This document shows, one piece after another, positions 7,796-14,881 of a stretch of DNA of 18,168 bases. The DNA lies in contig DBWC01000100.1 in assembly GCA_002308615.1 (NCBI GenBank), positions 11,304 through 29,471 of the forward strand, in the 5' to 3' direction. Source of the stretch: Clostridiales bacterium UBA1248. GTDB taxonomy: Bacteria; Bacillota; Clostridia; Oscillospirales; CAG-272. Position 1 is the stretch's first letter; every line of letters starts with the position of its first letter. Below the pieces are notes generated by a model. That model was not told where the DNA came from and did no database searches. It saw only the letters and a list, made by a program, of their open reading frames with translations. Position numbers and translations under genes: made by a program.

Positions 7796-9722
7796 TTTTC
7801 ATCCGCTCTTTCACGTAATCAGACAAAGATTCGACCGTGCTCATCTCGGCACCGGCGTTTGACGGGAACGACACGCCGAACTGCCGCTGAAGCTGCGCCA
7901 TAACGGCAAAATAGTCAAGACTGCTGCCGCCGTCCGTAAAAAAGTCGGACTGCAGGCTTATCCTCTCCGCGGGTATTTCGAGCGCCGCGGCAAAGCAGTC
8001 GCGGACGAACAGCGTTATCTGATCAAGGCTTTCATCGGATGCCGCGCGTTCCTTTTCTACGACGTTCAGCCTGCCGTTTACGTAGTCGTTTAAAATGCGG
8101 CGGCGGTTGAGCTTGAATTCGTCTCCCTTGATAAGCTCGTCGGATACGAAAACTATTTTATTGACCTGCGAGCGCAGATCGAGTTCTGCCAGCTTTTCCT
8201 TGAGCTTTTCCTCGTATGATCCGAGCTCTTCTTCGTCTGCGTATTTGCTGACGGAAACGATCAGTACGGGCGACACGCCGTTTTCGGTCGAAACTCCGGT
8301 AAGGCAGACGCCGCGCACGCCGGGGATGCAAAGCTTTTCCTCCGCGGGTCCGGGGTTTATATTCTCCCCGGACGGGCCGGCGATAAGATCGTCGGATCTG
8401 CCGGTTATATAATATCTGCCGTTTTTGTACTCCGCAAGGTCTTTCGTATCAAACACGTCGGGGCGGTCTTGTCTTTGCCCGTCTTTTATAACGTATTCCG
8501 CCATGCAGCTGCCGCTTACGAGAAGCGTTCCGCTGTCGGATATCGAATAAGTTATTCCGTCAAGCGGTTTTCCCACCGATCCGGAGTTTATCACGCGCGG
8601 ATCGGACGAAAGCTCCACGGACGTTATGCCGATCTCCGACATGCCGTAGCCGTTAGCAAGACGGTATCCTATATTGTTGAAGAACCGCAGCGCGTCATAG
8701 CTTATGCGGCTGCCGCCGGTTATCATAAAGCTTATGCTCGGGCCGAAAATGTTTTCCCTTACCTCTTTGAACAAAAGGCGCGTAAAAGCTCTGTAAAGCG
8801 GCGGGCAGGACGACAGCCTGTCGGCTATCCTCATACCTTTTTCAAATTTTTCATAAGTTTTTTCGCCGCGCGCTTTTATCGCTTTTATCGCGGTCTTATA
8901 AACCGTCTCCCAGAACAGCGGTACGGCGAATATATGTGTTACGTTGTGACGTTTTACCGTATTAACTATAGTGTCGGGCGCCATATCGTTCAGCTGTACG
9001 AACGTGCGCGAGAAGAACGCGAACCAAATATACATCGCAACGAGCCCGAAAATATGGTAAAACGGCAAAAAAGTAAGCTGTTTTAGCTCTCCTTTATAAT
9101 GTTTTTTTGATATCCTGCATTTTTTTATTATGCCGAGACTGCCTTTTATAAGAAAATAAAACTCGTTTGCCGTATATGAGCACAGCTTTATATGCTCCGA
9201 GGTGCCGGACGACATTATAAAAACCGATCTGCCAAAGCCGCCGACGCATTTTCCGGCGGCCGCGCCCTCTATCTCCTCCGGCGTGACGGTACGTACTGAA
9301 AACTCTTTTTTATCCGATATGACGGCGGCGGCGCCGCTGACGTCAAGCGCGTAACCGATCCGTTCTTTGTCTACGCGCAGATTGAGCAGAAGAGGAGAAT
9401 ATCCGGCGCGCAGTATCGCCCAGAAAAGCTCTATCCACAGAAGGCTGTTTTCCATATAAAGCCCGATAACGGAGCCGCGCGGGACGGATGAAAGCAGAAA
9501 CGAGACTTTGTCCGACAGCCTTATAACGTCTTCGTACGCCTGACCGTAAGTCGTTTTTACTACACGGTAGCCCTCGCTTTTTTCATACATTACGTTTTCT
9601 TTTTCGGAAAACATCATTTCAAAAAGCGCATTAAAATCTTTTTCCGTTTTTTCGTATGCGGAGAGCTTACCGTCAACGAAGCTGTTTATACTCTTATAGC
9701 CGCCCAAAGTCCTGTTGTTCAT
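7785..9722 (-). CDS. acyl-adenylating enzyme fused to C-terminal acyl carrier domain
   Basis: A 645-aa two-domain protein. Residues about 30-550 are an ANL adenylation domain: LPFYHIFGL (about 219-227), NGYGMSEIG (about 357-365), the acid in FDTKDL (about 424-429), hinge GRSDDL (about 441-446) and a C-terminal lysine in FKLNRRRIL (Lys537). The P-loop is unusual, SSGTSEHIK (about 171-179) rather than the common TGTTGxPKG type. Residues about 565-645 form a carrier domain with FFTDGGSSLDYF, where Ser601 is the expected phosphopantetheine site. No condensation, ketosynthase or reductase domain is present, so this is not a full NRPS or PKS. It probably adenylates a fatty or other acid and loads it on its own carrier. 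It is the first gene of the minus-strand operon, with a strong promoter about 50 bases upstream and only a weak ribosome site. Confidence 0.87.
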   Translation of the reverse strand: MNNRTLGGYKSINSFVDGKLSAYEKTEKDFNALFEMMFSEKENVMYEKSEGYRVVKTTYGQAYEDVIRLSDKVSFLLSSVPRGSVIGLYMENSLLWIELFWAILRAGYSPLLLNLRVDKERIGYALDVSGAAAVISDKKEFSVRTVTPEEIEGAAAGKCVGGFGRSVFIMSSGTSEHIKLCSYTANEFYFLIKGSLGIIKKCRISKKHYKGELKQLTFLPFYHIFGLVAMYIWFAFFSRTFVQLNDMAPDTIVNTVKRHNVTHIFAVPLFWETVYKTAIKAIKARGEKTYEKFEKGMRIADRLSSCPPLYRAFTRLLFKEVRENIFGPSISFMITGGSRISYDALRFFNNIGYRLANGYGMSEIGITSVELSSDPRVINSGSVGKPLDGITYSISDSGTLLVSGSCMAEYVIKDGQRQDRPDVFDTKDLAEYKNGRYYITGRSDDLIAGPSGENINPGPAEEKLCIPGVRGVCLTGVSTENGVSPVLIVSVSKYADEEELGSYEEKLKEKLAELDLRSQVNKIVFVSDELIKGDEFKLNRRRILNDYVNGRLNVVEKERAASDESLDQITLFVRDCFAAALEIPAERISLQSDFFTDGGSSLDYFAVMAQLQRQFGVSFPSNAGAEMSTVESLSDYVKERMKNAD

Positions 9723-9774
9723 TACGCACCATTACATAAATATACTTATTATTATATATTTAAAAACACAGTTT

Positions 9775-9803
9775 AGTATAACACACACAAAAACAAAAGT
9801 CAA
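9775..9803 (-). promoter_or_regulatory. sigma-A type promoter of the lipid operon
   Basis: Read on the minus strand, TTGACT (9803-9798) and TATACT (9780-9775) are separated by exactly 17 bases. Each box matches the vegetative consensus at five of six positions. The predicted start is near 9768, leaving a leader of about 46 bases before the ATG at 9722. It would drive the whole lipid operon. Confidence 0.8.
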
Positions 9804-9813
9804 GATATTTTGT

Positions 9814-9841
9814 TGAAATTTGACGAAATCACGGCCGGTAT
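9814..9841 (+). promoter_or_regulatory. candidate ECF-type promoter of the sigma factor gene
   Basis: TGAAAT (9814-9819), 16 bases, then CGGTAT (9836-9841) resembles the TGAAAC-N16-CGTA pattern of Bacillus ECF promoters. It faces the ECF sigma gene and would allow self-activation. The -10 match is imperfect and the leader would be about 105 bases, so this is tentative. No convincing sigma-A promoter is seen for the same gene. Confidence 0.3.
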
Positions 9842-9917
9842 TAAACGGCAGGGTTTCAACTTTAAGGAAAATTTGAAATTCATTGTAATATCCTTAAATA
9901 TATTCTGTCTTATTTGG

Positions 9918-9929
9918 TGAAGATCTTCA
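9918..9929. repeat. 12-bp perfect palindrome upstream of the sigma gene
   Basis: TGAAGATCTTCA is a perfect palindrome located 24 bases before the sigma factor ATG, just ahead of its ribosome site. It could be a protein-binding site or a small leader hairpin; it could also be chance. Confidence 0.35.
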
Positions 9930-9953
9930 GATCACACGAAAGGAGGAGCGCGG

Positions 9954-10517
9954 ATGGACGACGGCAAAATAAAAGAACTGTTCAAAAAAAGAGACGCTGA
10001 CGCTATAAAAGCGGCGGAAGCCGCGTACGGCGCGTACTGCCGCAGAATAGCGGAAAACGTCTGCCGCGACAGCCGCGACGCGGAGGAATGCGTAAACGAC
10101 GCGTATTTTGCGGTATGGAACAGCATACCGCCGAAGGATCCTTCGTCTTTGAAGCTTTATCTGGCGAGGATAGTGCGCAATCTGGCGTTCAACCGCTATA
10201 ACGAATCACACGCGGAAAAACGCGGGGGCGGCGAGACTGCACTCGTTCTGGACGAGCTTGCCGAATGTCTTCAAAGCGGCGAGTCCGTTGAGGACATGGC
10301 AGACCGCCGTCAGCTCGGCGAGCTTATACGGAATTTCGTAAAAGAACTGCCGAAAAAAGAGCGGCAGATATTCGTTCTGCGTTATTTCTATACTGAGTCG
10401 CTGGCCGATTTGGCAAAGCGGTTTTCAATGACGGAAAACAACGTGTCCGTCACGCTTCACCGCAGCCGAAAGAAGCTGAAAGAGCTTCTTATAAAGGAGG
10501 GTTTTTACAATGGATAA
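9954..10517 (+). CDS. ECF-subfamily RNA polymerase sigma-70 factor
   Basis: A 187-aa protein with only sigma regions 2 and 4. Region 2 is at about residues 20-80, with SRDAEECVNDAYFAVWNSIPP (quoted in part: DAEECVNDAYFAVW) as the core-binding and -10 recognition helix. Region 4 is at about 125-180, with LPKKERQIFVLRYF and the helix-turn-helix SLADLAKRFSMTENNVSVTLHR (key part TENNVSVTLHR). It redirects RNA polymerase to a set of stress or envelope promoters. A very strong AAAGGAGG site lies seven bases before the ATG. The following gene overlaps by 8 bases and encodes a membrane protein, the usual layout of a sigma/anti-sigma pair. It is divergent from the lipid operon, so that operon might be in its regulon, but the operon's own promoter is of sigma-A type. 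Its signal is unknown. Confidence 0.92.
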   Translation: MDDGKIKELFKKRDADAIKAAEAAYGAYCRRIAENVCRDSRDAEECVNDAYFAVWNSIPPKDPSSLKLYLARIVRNLAFNRYNESHAEKRGGGETALVLDELAECLQSGESVEDMADRRQLGELIRNFVKELPKKERQIFVLRYFYTESLADLAKRFSMTENNVSVTLHRSRKKLKELLIKEGFYNG

Positions 10518-11670
10518 AAATGATTTATACCGCAGTATGCAGGATATAGACGACGAAGTTTTGCAGGAATGCGAAAAGAAAAACAAGCCGTGGATCAAAC
10601 GGGCGGCAGTCGCCGCGTGCGCCGCGCTTGTTATCATATCAGCCGTGATCGTTGTTCCGATGCTTACAAAAGCACCCGAGACGCCGGAGCAGCCGGCGGT
10701 AATAGACAAAGACAGATACGACAAAAACAAAACGGCTTTCGCCGGGGAGATCGCGATCGAATGGCCGCAGGAGTATCTTACGCCGGTCGAAAAATATTCG
10801 GGCGTCAGCTTTAACGGCGTGCAGTATCGCAGCAGAGCCAACGAAATAAGCATAGATCTGCTTGAAAAAAAACTCGGTCAGTGCGACGTGTCGGGTTTTG
10901 ATAAAAAATTTGACGCGTGGGCGATAAAAAACGTTGACAGCGGTCTGCTTCTGGCGGTGAATATTGACGGAACGTACGTTGTTTTTATGAATAACGACCC
11001 GGTCATCCCGACAAAATTCAAAGAGTTTTACGACGGATACGGTCTTTCGCAAACGCTTAAACTTGAAACGTACTGCGATAAAGACGGGTACAGCACCGGT
11101 AACTGGTTCAAAACGGATGCGGGGCAGTACGTTATAGACGTTTTGGCGACCTGCGGCGGCGCGCCGCTCGTAAGCTCTGACGGCGCGTATTTTTCCGGCA
11201 AAAAAGGCATAACGTTCACCGCGACGTCCGAGGCGCTCGGCATATACAAAAGGTCTTTGACAGTTACAGAGGACGGTTATCTCTGCACGAATATTGCCGA
11301 ATACGGATATACGTTTGAGATCGGTAAAGACAAGGCAAACGATATTATTTCATACGTCAAGGCTCACAGCGAAAAAGCGGAATACGAACCGTATTACAAT
11401 ACTGTCGCCGGAATAATAACAGAGATAGGCGACGGATATATACTTGTAGATGATTCTGTCTTATGCAAAGACGAAAAAGACGGTATCGTTTTCAGAATTC
11501 CGACGGACAGTCTGATCGTAAGGCGCTGGATAGAATATTATCATCTTAAAACAGGCGATGCCGTGATGATAGAATACAAGGGCAATATAAGTAAGGACTA
11601 TACGGTAAACGGCATCGTTTCAATGAACGAGGCGGGAATATTTGAGGACGGGATATACGTTGAAGAATAA
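10510..11670 (+). CDS. single-pass membrane protein, probable anti-sigma or sensor partner
   Basis: A 386-aa protein with a short charged cytoplasmic N-terminus (about 1-30, many Asp/Glu/Lys), one membrane segment (about 31-52) and a large outside region. There is no signal-peptide cleavage motif that I can see, so it is probably anchored. The final 90 residues start TVAGIITEIGDGYILV and look like a small beta-barrel of the OB-fold or DUF3221 kind. The middle (about 75-295) is beta-rich with many aromatic and Gly residues and no family I recognise. AAAGGAGG nine bases before the ATG and an 8-base overlap with the sigma gene indicate coupled expression. By position and topology it is probably the anti-sigma factor or a sensor for the signal. 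No zinc-binding anti-sigma (ZAS) motif is seen, so an anti-sigma role is inference. Confidence 0.7.
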   Translation: MDKNDLYRSMQDIDDEVLQECEKKNKPWIKRAAVAACAALVIISAVIVVPMLTKAPETPEQPAVIDKDRYDKNKTAFAGEIAIEWPQEYLTPVEKYSGVSFNGVQYRSRANEISIDLLEKKLGQCDVSGFDKKFDAWAIKNVDSGLLLAVNIDGTYVVFMNNDPVIPTKFKEFYDGYGLSQTLKLETYCDKDGYSTGNWFKTDAGQYVIDVLATCGGAPLVSSDGAYFSGKKGITFTATSEALGIYKRSLTVTEDGYLCTNIAEYGYTFEIGKDKANDIISYVKAHSEKAEYEPYYNTVAGIITEIGDGYILVDDSVLCKDEKDGIVFRIPTDSLIVRRWIEYYHLKTGDAVMIEYKGNISKDYTVNGIVSMNEAGIFEDGIYVEE

Positions 11671-11704
11671 ATAATAATTAAGAAAGAAGAAAGAATATAA
11701 AATG

Positions 11705-11732
11705 AACCGCGCCGGTCCCGGCGCGGTTTTTT
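11705..11732. terminator. intrinsic terminator between convergent genes
   Basis: AACCGCGCCGG (11705-11715) pairs perfectly with CCGGCGCGGTT (11718-11728), followed by six Ts counted from 11727. It ends the sigma/membrane-protein operon on the plus strand. On the minus strand the same hairpin is followed by a weaker T-rich stretch, so it may also stop the convergent M23 peptidase gene. Confidence 0.9.
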
Positions 11733-11740
11733 ATATTCGA

Positions 11741-13087
11741 TTATCTTCCCGGCAGGTAACGTATGGGATTCACCTTGTCCCCGTTTATCCTTATCTCAAA
11801 GTGCAGGTGCGGACCCGTGGCCAAGCCCGTCATTCCGACCTCTCCGATCTGCTGTCCCTGATATACTCTTTCTCCGACCGATACGAGCGGCTCGCTTCGC
11901 ATATGCGCGTAAAGCGTTTCCTGACCGTTGTCGTGTCTTATCAAAACGTAATAGCCGTATGAAGAAGCGTGTACGTTTGCGTTCGCGGTGATCACCACGC
12001 CGCCGTCCGCCGCGTATATGGGAGTTCCGGAGCTTACGGCAAGGTCAATACCGTAGTGATACGGCGATTCTGCCATATTGCGCGCTCCGAAGCCGTCCGT
12101 TATGGTGAACGAATCCTTGATCGGCCATATGTATTTATCCTTGGACGCGGTGACCGGTTTTGTTTTGGTACCCTCGTCTATTATTTTTGAAATGGGGTCG
12201 AGTATAACGTTCTCCGATCTCTTCTCCTTTGACAAAGGCACGCCGTCCTTATACGTTATGCAGTATACGACTTCTTTTTTGCCGTCGGCGCCGTCCTGAG
12301 TCTTTTCGTACGTACCGACGTACAGATCATCGCTCTTTCTGTATTCCGTCTTGAACGGTATCGTTTCCGTCACTTTTATGTTGACCGTTACGACTCCGTC
12401 GTCGCTTGTATCCGACGATAAGATCTGACCGCCTCCGGAGCCTAAGAACATAAGCTCGTCCTCGCTCGCGTCAACGTCTATCGCCACTATGGAAGAACCG
12501 GACGACGATACCGTGCGGTAAAGCTCGTCCGCACGGGAAACGAGCATCGACGAGATCTCACTTCCCGCGTAAAGCGACGTGACGGGATAGTAAAGCGATT
12601 TTACCTCAACCGTTCCGGTAAGCTCGACCTCAAGCCCGTCGCCTCCCTGCGCCGCTTCTCTGACCGCCGCCACGGCGTCCGCGATAACGGAAGAGTCCGT
12701 GTTTGCCGCTATGAATTCGCCGTTAACGTACACGCCGTACGCCGATCTGTAATCCTTTAAAGCGGAAACGTATATCGCTCTGTAAATATCTCCCTCGGAT
12801 AAAAGCGTATTCGCTTTTCTGCCCTCGGCAAACCCGTAGGATATCACGCTTGAGGAATAACCGTGTCCGTACGCGACCTTTGAAACGTCGTCCATGACCT
12901 GCGCGCGTACCGTTTCAACGTAAGCCGCGTCTTCAACGACGCCGATCTCCGCGCCGTCAACGTAAAGCGTAAGGTTGACCTTTACAGTGCAGACCGTGAC
13001 TATCATCGACACGGCGATCGCCGAAAGAAGAACGCAAACCGTGCATAATACTATTCTTTTTTTGTCAAACAAAAACCTTAAAAGCAT
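11741..13087 (-). CDS. membrane-anchored G5-domain M23 peptidoglycan endopeptidase
   Basis: From the ATG at 13087 this is 448 aa: a membrane segment (about residues 10-32), a long beta-rich stalk, a G5 domain (about 234-306, with VTETIPFKTEY and a repeated Gly/Val pattern) and a C-terminal M23 LytM domain. The zinc site is complete: H344 and D348 in HYGIDLAV, catalytic His395 in YAHM, and His429 in GPHLHFEI. G5 domains bind sugar or cell-wall polymer, and M23 enzymes cut peptide cross-links, so it should act on the outer face of the membrane in wall turnover or division. The open frame can be extended to a TTG at 13129, adding 14 basic residues; neither start has an ideal ribosome site (AAAGG lies 13 bases before the ATG). 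It is convergent with the sigma operon and has its own promoter. Confidence 0.88.
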   Translation of the reverse strand: MLLRFLFDKKRIVLCTVCVLLSAIAVSMIVTVCTVKVNLTLYVDGAEIGVVEDAAYVETVRAQVMDDVSKVAYGHGYSSSVISYGFAEGRKANTLLSEGDIYRAIYVSALKDYRSAYGVYVNGEFIAANTDSSVIADAVAAVREAAQGGDGLEVELTGTVEVKSLYYPVTSLYAGSEISSMLVSRADELYRTVSSSGSSIVAIDVDASEDELMFLGSGGGQILSSDTSDDGVVTVNIKVTETIPFKTEYRKSDDLYVGTYEKTQDGADGKKEVVYCITYKDGVPLSKEKRSENVILDPISKIIDEGTKTKPVTASKDKYIWPIKDSFTITDGFGARNMAESPYHYGIDLAVSSGTPIYAADGGVVITANANVHASSYGYYVLIRHDNGQETLYAHMRSEPLVSVGERVYQGQQIGEVGMTGLATGPHLHFEIRINGDKVNPIRYLPGR

Positions 13088-13154
13088 ATACGGTTTTTTT
13101 GCCTTTCGAAATTGACGGGTAAAAAACAATTACCCATTTTTTACATACAAAGTA

Positions 13155-13184
13155 ATTATACACGATTTTTTAATTAAATTACAA
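13155..13184 (-). promoter_or_regulatory. sigma-A type promoter of the M23 peptidase gene
   Basis: On the minus strand TTGTAA (13184-13179), an 18-base spacer and a perfect TATAAT (13160-13155). The predicted start is near 13148, so the leader is about 61 bases to the ATG at 13087, or about 19 to the alternative TTG. Confidence 0.6.
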
Positions 13185-13245
13185 TGTTTATTTTGTAAAC
13201 AACTTCAAAAATGGCATGGTAATACTGAATAAAAATATAAGGAAT

Positions 13246-13266
13246 TTTTGTGCAATATACACAAAA
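13246..13266. repeat. 7-bp inverted repeat in a divergent intergenic region
   Basis: TTTTGTG (13246-13252) and CACAAAA (13260-13266) flank a 7-base spacer. The 21-base element lies between the two divergent promoters and has the shape of an operator, but the region is AT-rich and chance is possible. Confidence 0.3.
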
Positions 13267-13300
13267 CGCACGATTTTAAGATATTTTTGTATCACTTATG

Positions 13301-13328
13301 TTGATTTATTCATAGAATTATAGATAAT
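13301..13328 (+). promoter_or_regulatory. promoter of the CPBP protease-tadA pair, possibly leaderless
   Basis: TTGATT (13301-13306), a 16-base spacer and GATAAT (13323-13328) make a usable sigma-A promoter. The ATG at 13337 is only 8 bases after the -10 box, so the transcript should start at or within a few bases of the start codon. No ribosome binding site is seen ahead of that ATG. Confidence 0.55.
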
Positions 13329-13336
13329 ATGATAGT

Positions 13337-14332
13337 ATGCAAAACACTTTTATGAATTCTCCGTTTGACGACGGAGAGGAGATCAGATTAAAGAGCTTCC
13401 GGGCGGCTCAGAACAGAATATCCATACTCATGTTCATAATGCTCGTAACAGAATTTGCCGCAAGCACTCTTATGATAGTGCTTTTTGCGGTTTTTCCGCA
13501 GTTGAAGACAGACACGTTTCAATTCGAACTGATGCAGGCGCTGCTTTATCTGTCTTACGTAGCCGTACCGGTGCTTTTATACGGCGTAATAAGCGGAAAA
13601 CGTTTAGGGAACTATTTTTCCTTCAAGCGCGGCAGAAAACACACCGTCGCAGTCGGCTTTGCCGCCATGGGCGCGGTATATTTCGCTCAGCTCGTAGCGA
13701 CGGTCGTATCATATCTGTTTGAGTCCGTTAATATATACCCGGACGCCGGTATATTCGACCCGTCGTCGGACCCCGCGGTCCTGGCGCTGCGTTTCGTATA
13801 TATCGCGGTCTTCCCCGCGATATTCGAAGAGCTTATGACGCGCGGCATAGTTTTGAGAGAGCTTCTGCCGTACGGCAAAGGCTTTGCGATAATCACGTCC
13901 GGCGCAATTTTCGGACTTATGCACATGAATCCGCTGCAGCTGCCGTTCGCGTTCATCGCCGGCGTCGCCATGGCTTACGCCGTCGTATACTGCGGATCGC
14001 TGCGCGTTTCCGTTGCGGTACACTTCGCAAACAATTTTATCAGCGTGCTTCTGACGGCTCTGCCGGAGTTTTTACCGGAGGATATAGCGTTTTATATAGA
14101 AGCGCTTATAACGTTTGTCATATTTGCCGCCGGCTCGATCGCCGCGATCTGGCTTATGCTCCATAAAGATGAATTAAAAGAACAGAAATGCGTTGAATGT
14201 AACGAGCCGTATAAAGTCGATTTAAGAGAAAACACTCTTAAAAAGATATCGCCCATGCTTTACGTTTACGCGGCGGCAACGGTGACGATGGCTCTGGTCA
14301 CGCTTTTCACCACGGCGATGGCAGGCTTATGA
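13337..14332 (+). CDS. CPBP family intramembrane glutamic protease (Abi/CAAX)
   Basis: A 331-aa polytopic membrane protein with about eight hydrophobic segments. The three CPBP motifs are in order: FEELMTRG (E164, E165, R169), IFGLMH (F192, H196) and HFANN (H229, N233). Those residues form the active site in Rce1-type glutamic proteases. Relatives process lipidated peptides or bacteriocin precursors, or have no known substrate. A polar loop near residues 281-300 after the core carries a CVEC pair (Cys285, Cys288), then one last membrane segment, an addition not part of the common core. In-frame stops lie just upstream, fixing ATG 13337 as the first start. The gene overlaps tadA by four bases, but the link is probably transcriptional only. 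Substrate is unknown. Confidence 0.87.
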   Translation: MQNTFMNSPFDDGEEIRLKSFRAAQNRISILMFIMLVTEFAASTLMIVLFAVFPQLKTDTFQFELMQALLYLSYVAVPVLLYGVISGKRLGNYFSFKRGRKHTVAVGFAAMGAVYFAQLVATVVSYLFESVNIYPDAGIFDPSSDPAVLALRFVYIAVFPAIFEELMTRGIVLRELLPYGKGFAIITSGAIFGLMHMNPLQLPFAFIAGVAMAYAVVYCGSLRVSVAVHFANNFISVLLTALPEFLPEDIAFYIEALITFVIFAAGSIAAIWLMLHKDELKEQKCVECNEPYKVDLRENTLKKISPMLYVYAAATVTMALVTLFTTAMAGL

Positions 14333-14808
14333 GAGAATTCAGAGAATACGGTGAAAAAGAGCTTTCGTTTTATATGGGCGAGGCGTACCGGGAAGCAGAG
14401 ATCGCGTTCGGTCTCGGCGAGGTCCCGGTGGGCGCCGTTATCGTCTGGGACGGCGAGATAGTCGCCCGTGCGCATAATATGCGGGAGACCGGAAAAAACG
14501 CGCTTTGCCACGCGGAATTATCGGCTATTGACGAAGCCTGCCGTCAGCTTAACGGCTGGAGACTGCACAAGGCCGATCTTTTCGTCACACTCGAGCCGTG
14601 TATAATGTGCGCCGGGGCGTGCATAAACGCGCGGATAAACCGCGTCTACTACGGCGCGCCGGACAAAAGATACGGCTGTTTCGGCGGTTTTACGGATCTT
14701 CGCGAAAAGGAATTCAATCATCTCCCGCTCGTTTACGGCGGTATAATGGAAGAAGAGTGTGCAAAGCTTATGAAAAGGTTTTTTGAAAAATTGAGAATTA
14801 AGAATTAA
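14329..14808 (+). CDS. tadA: tRNA(adenine34) deaminase
   Basis: A 159-aa zinc deaminase of normal TadA length. CHAELSAIDEA (about 60-70) holds zinc ligand His61 and catalytic Glu63; LEPCIMCAGA (about 88-97) holds Cys91 and Cys94. GRAHN-like early motif (VARAHN, about 45-50) and NRVYYGAPDKRYGCFGG (about 104-120) are also typical. TadA converts adenosine 34 to inosine in tRNA-Arg, allowing wobble decoding. The start overlaps the CPBP gene stop (ATGA), with only a weak GGCAGG ribosome site, so translation likely depends on the upstream gene. The last codons (RIKN) and the stop codon fall in a tandem heptamer repeat, so the C-terminus may vary between strains. Confidence 0.95.
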   Translation: MREFREYGEKELSFYMGEAYREAEIAFGLGEVPVGAVIVWDGEIVARAHNMRETGKNALCHAELSAIDEACRQLNGWRLHKADLFVTLEPCIMCAGACINARINRVYYGAPDKRYGCFGGFTDLREKEFNHLPLVYGGIMEEECAKLMKRFFEKLRIKN

Positions 14809-14814
14809 GAATTC
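14794..14814. repeat. three tandem AGAATTA heptamers at the tadA 3' end
   Basis: AGAATTA (14794-14800), AGAATTA (14801-14807) and AGAATTC (14808-14814) stand in direct array. They supply the final tadA codons and the stop TAA. ATTAAGAA here also pairs with TTCTTAAT at 14827-14834, giving a weak AT hairpin that might slow transcription between tadA and the oad operon. Confidence 0.7.
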
Positions 14815-14818
14815 AGAT

Positions 14819-14849
14819 TTGATAGATTTCTTAATACATTTATTATAAA
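14819..14849 (+). promoter_or_regulatory. candidate promoter of the oad operon
   Basis: TTGATA (14819-14824) is followed after 18-19 bases by TTATAA/TATAAA (14843-14849). The spacing is longer than ideal. It lies 33 bases before the oadG start, after the tadA stop. A GAGG ribosome site is six bases before that ATG. Confidence 0.4.
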
Positions 14850-14881
14850 ATTAAGCAGATTTTTTATAAGCGAGGTTTAAT

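Noticed and set aside
7785..9722. Reading the fused adenylation-carrier protein as an NRPS starter module
   Set aside because: No condensation, ketosynthase, thioesterase or reductase domain occurs in the window, and the neighbours are PlsC and lipid proteins, so a lipid role fits better.
9812..9860. GTTGAAA (9812-9818) and TTTCAAC (9854-9860) as an operator
   Set aside because: The arms are 7 bases with a 35-base spacer in AT-rich DNA, too weak to separate from chance.
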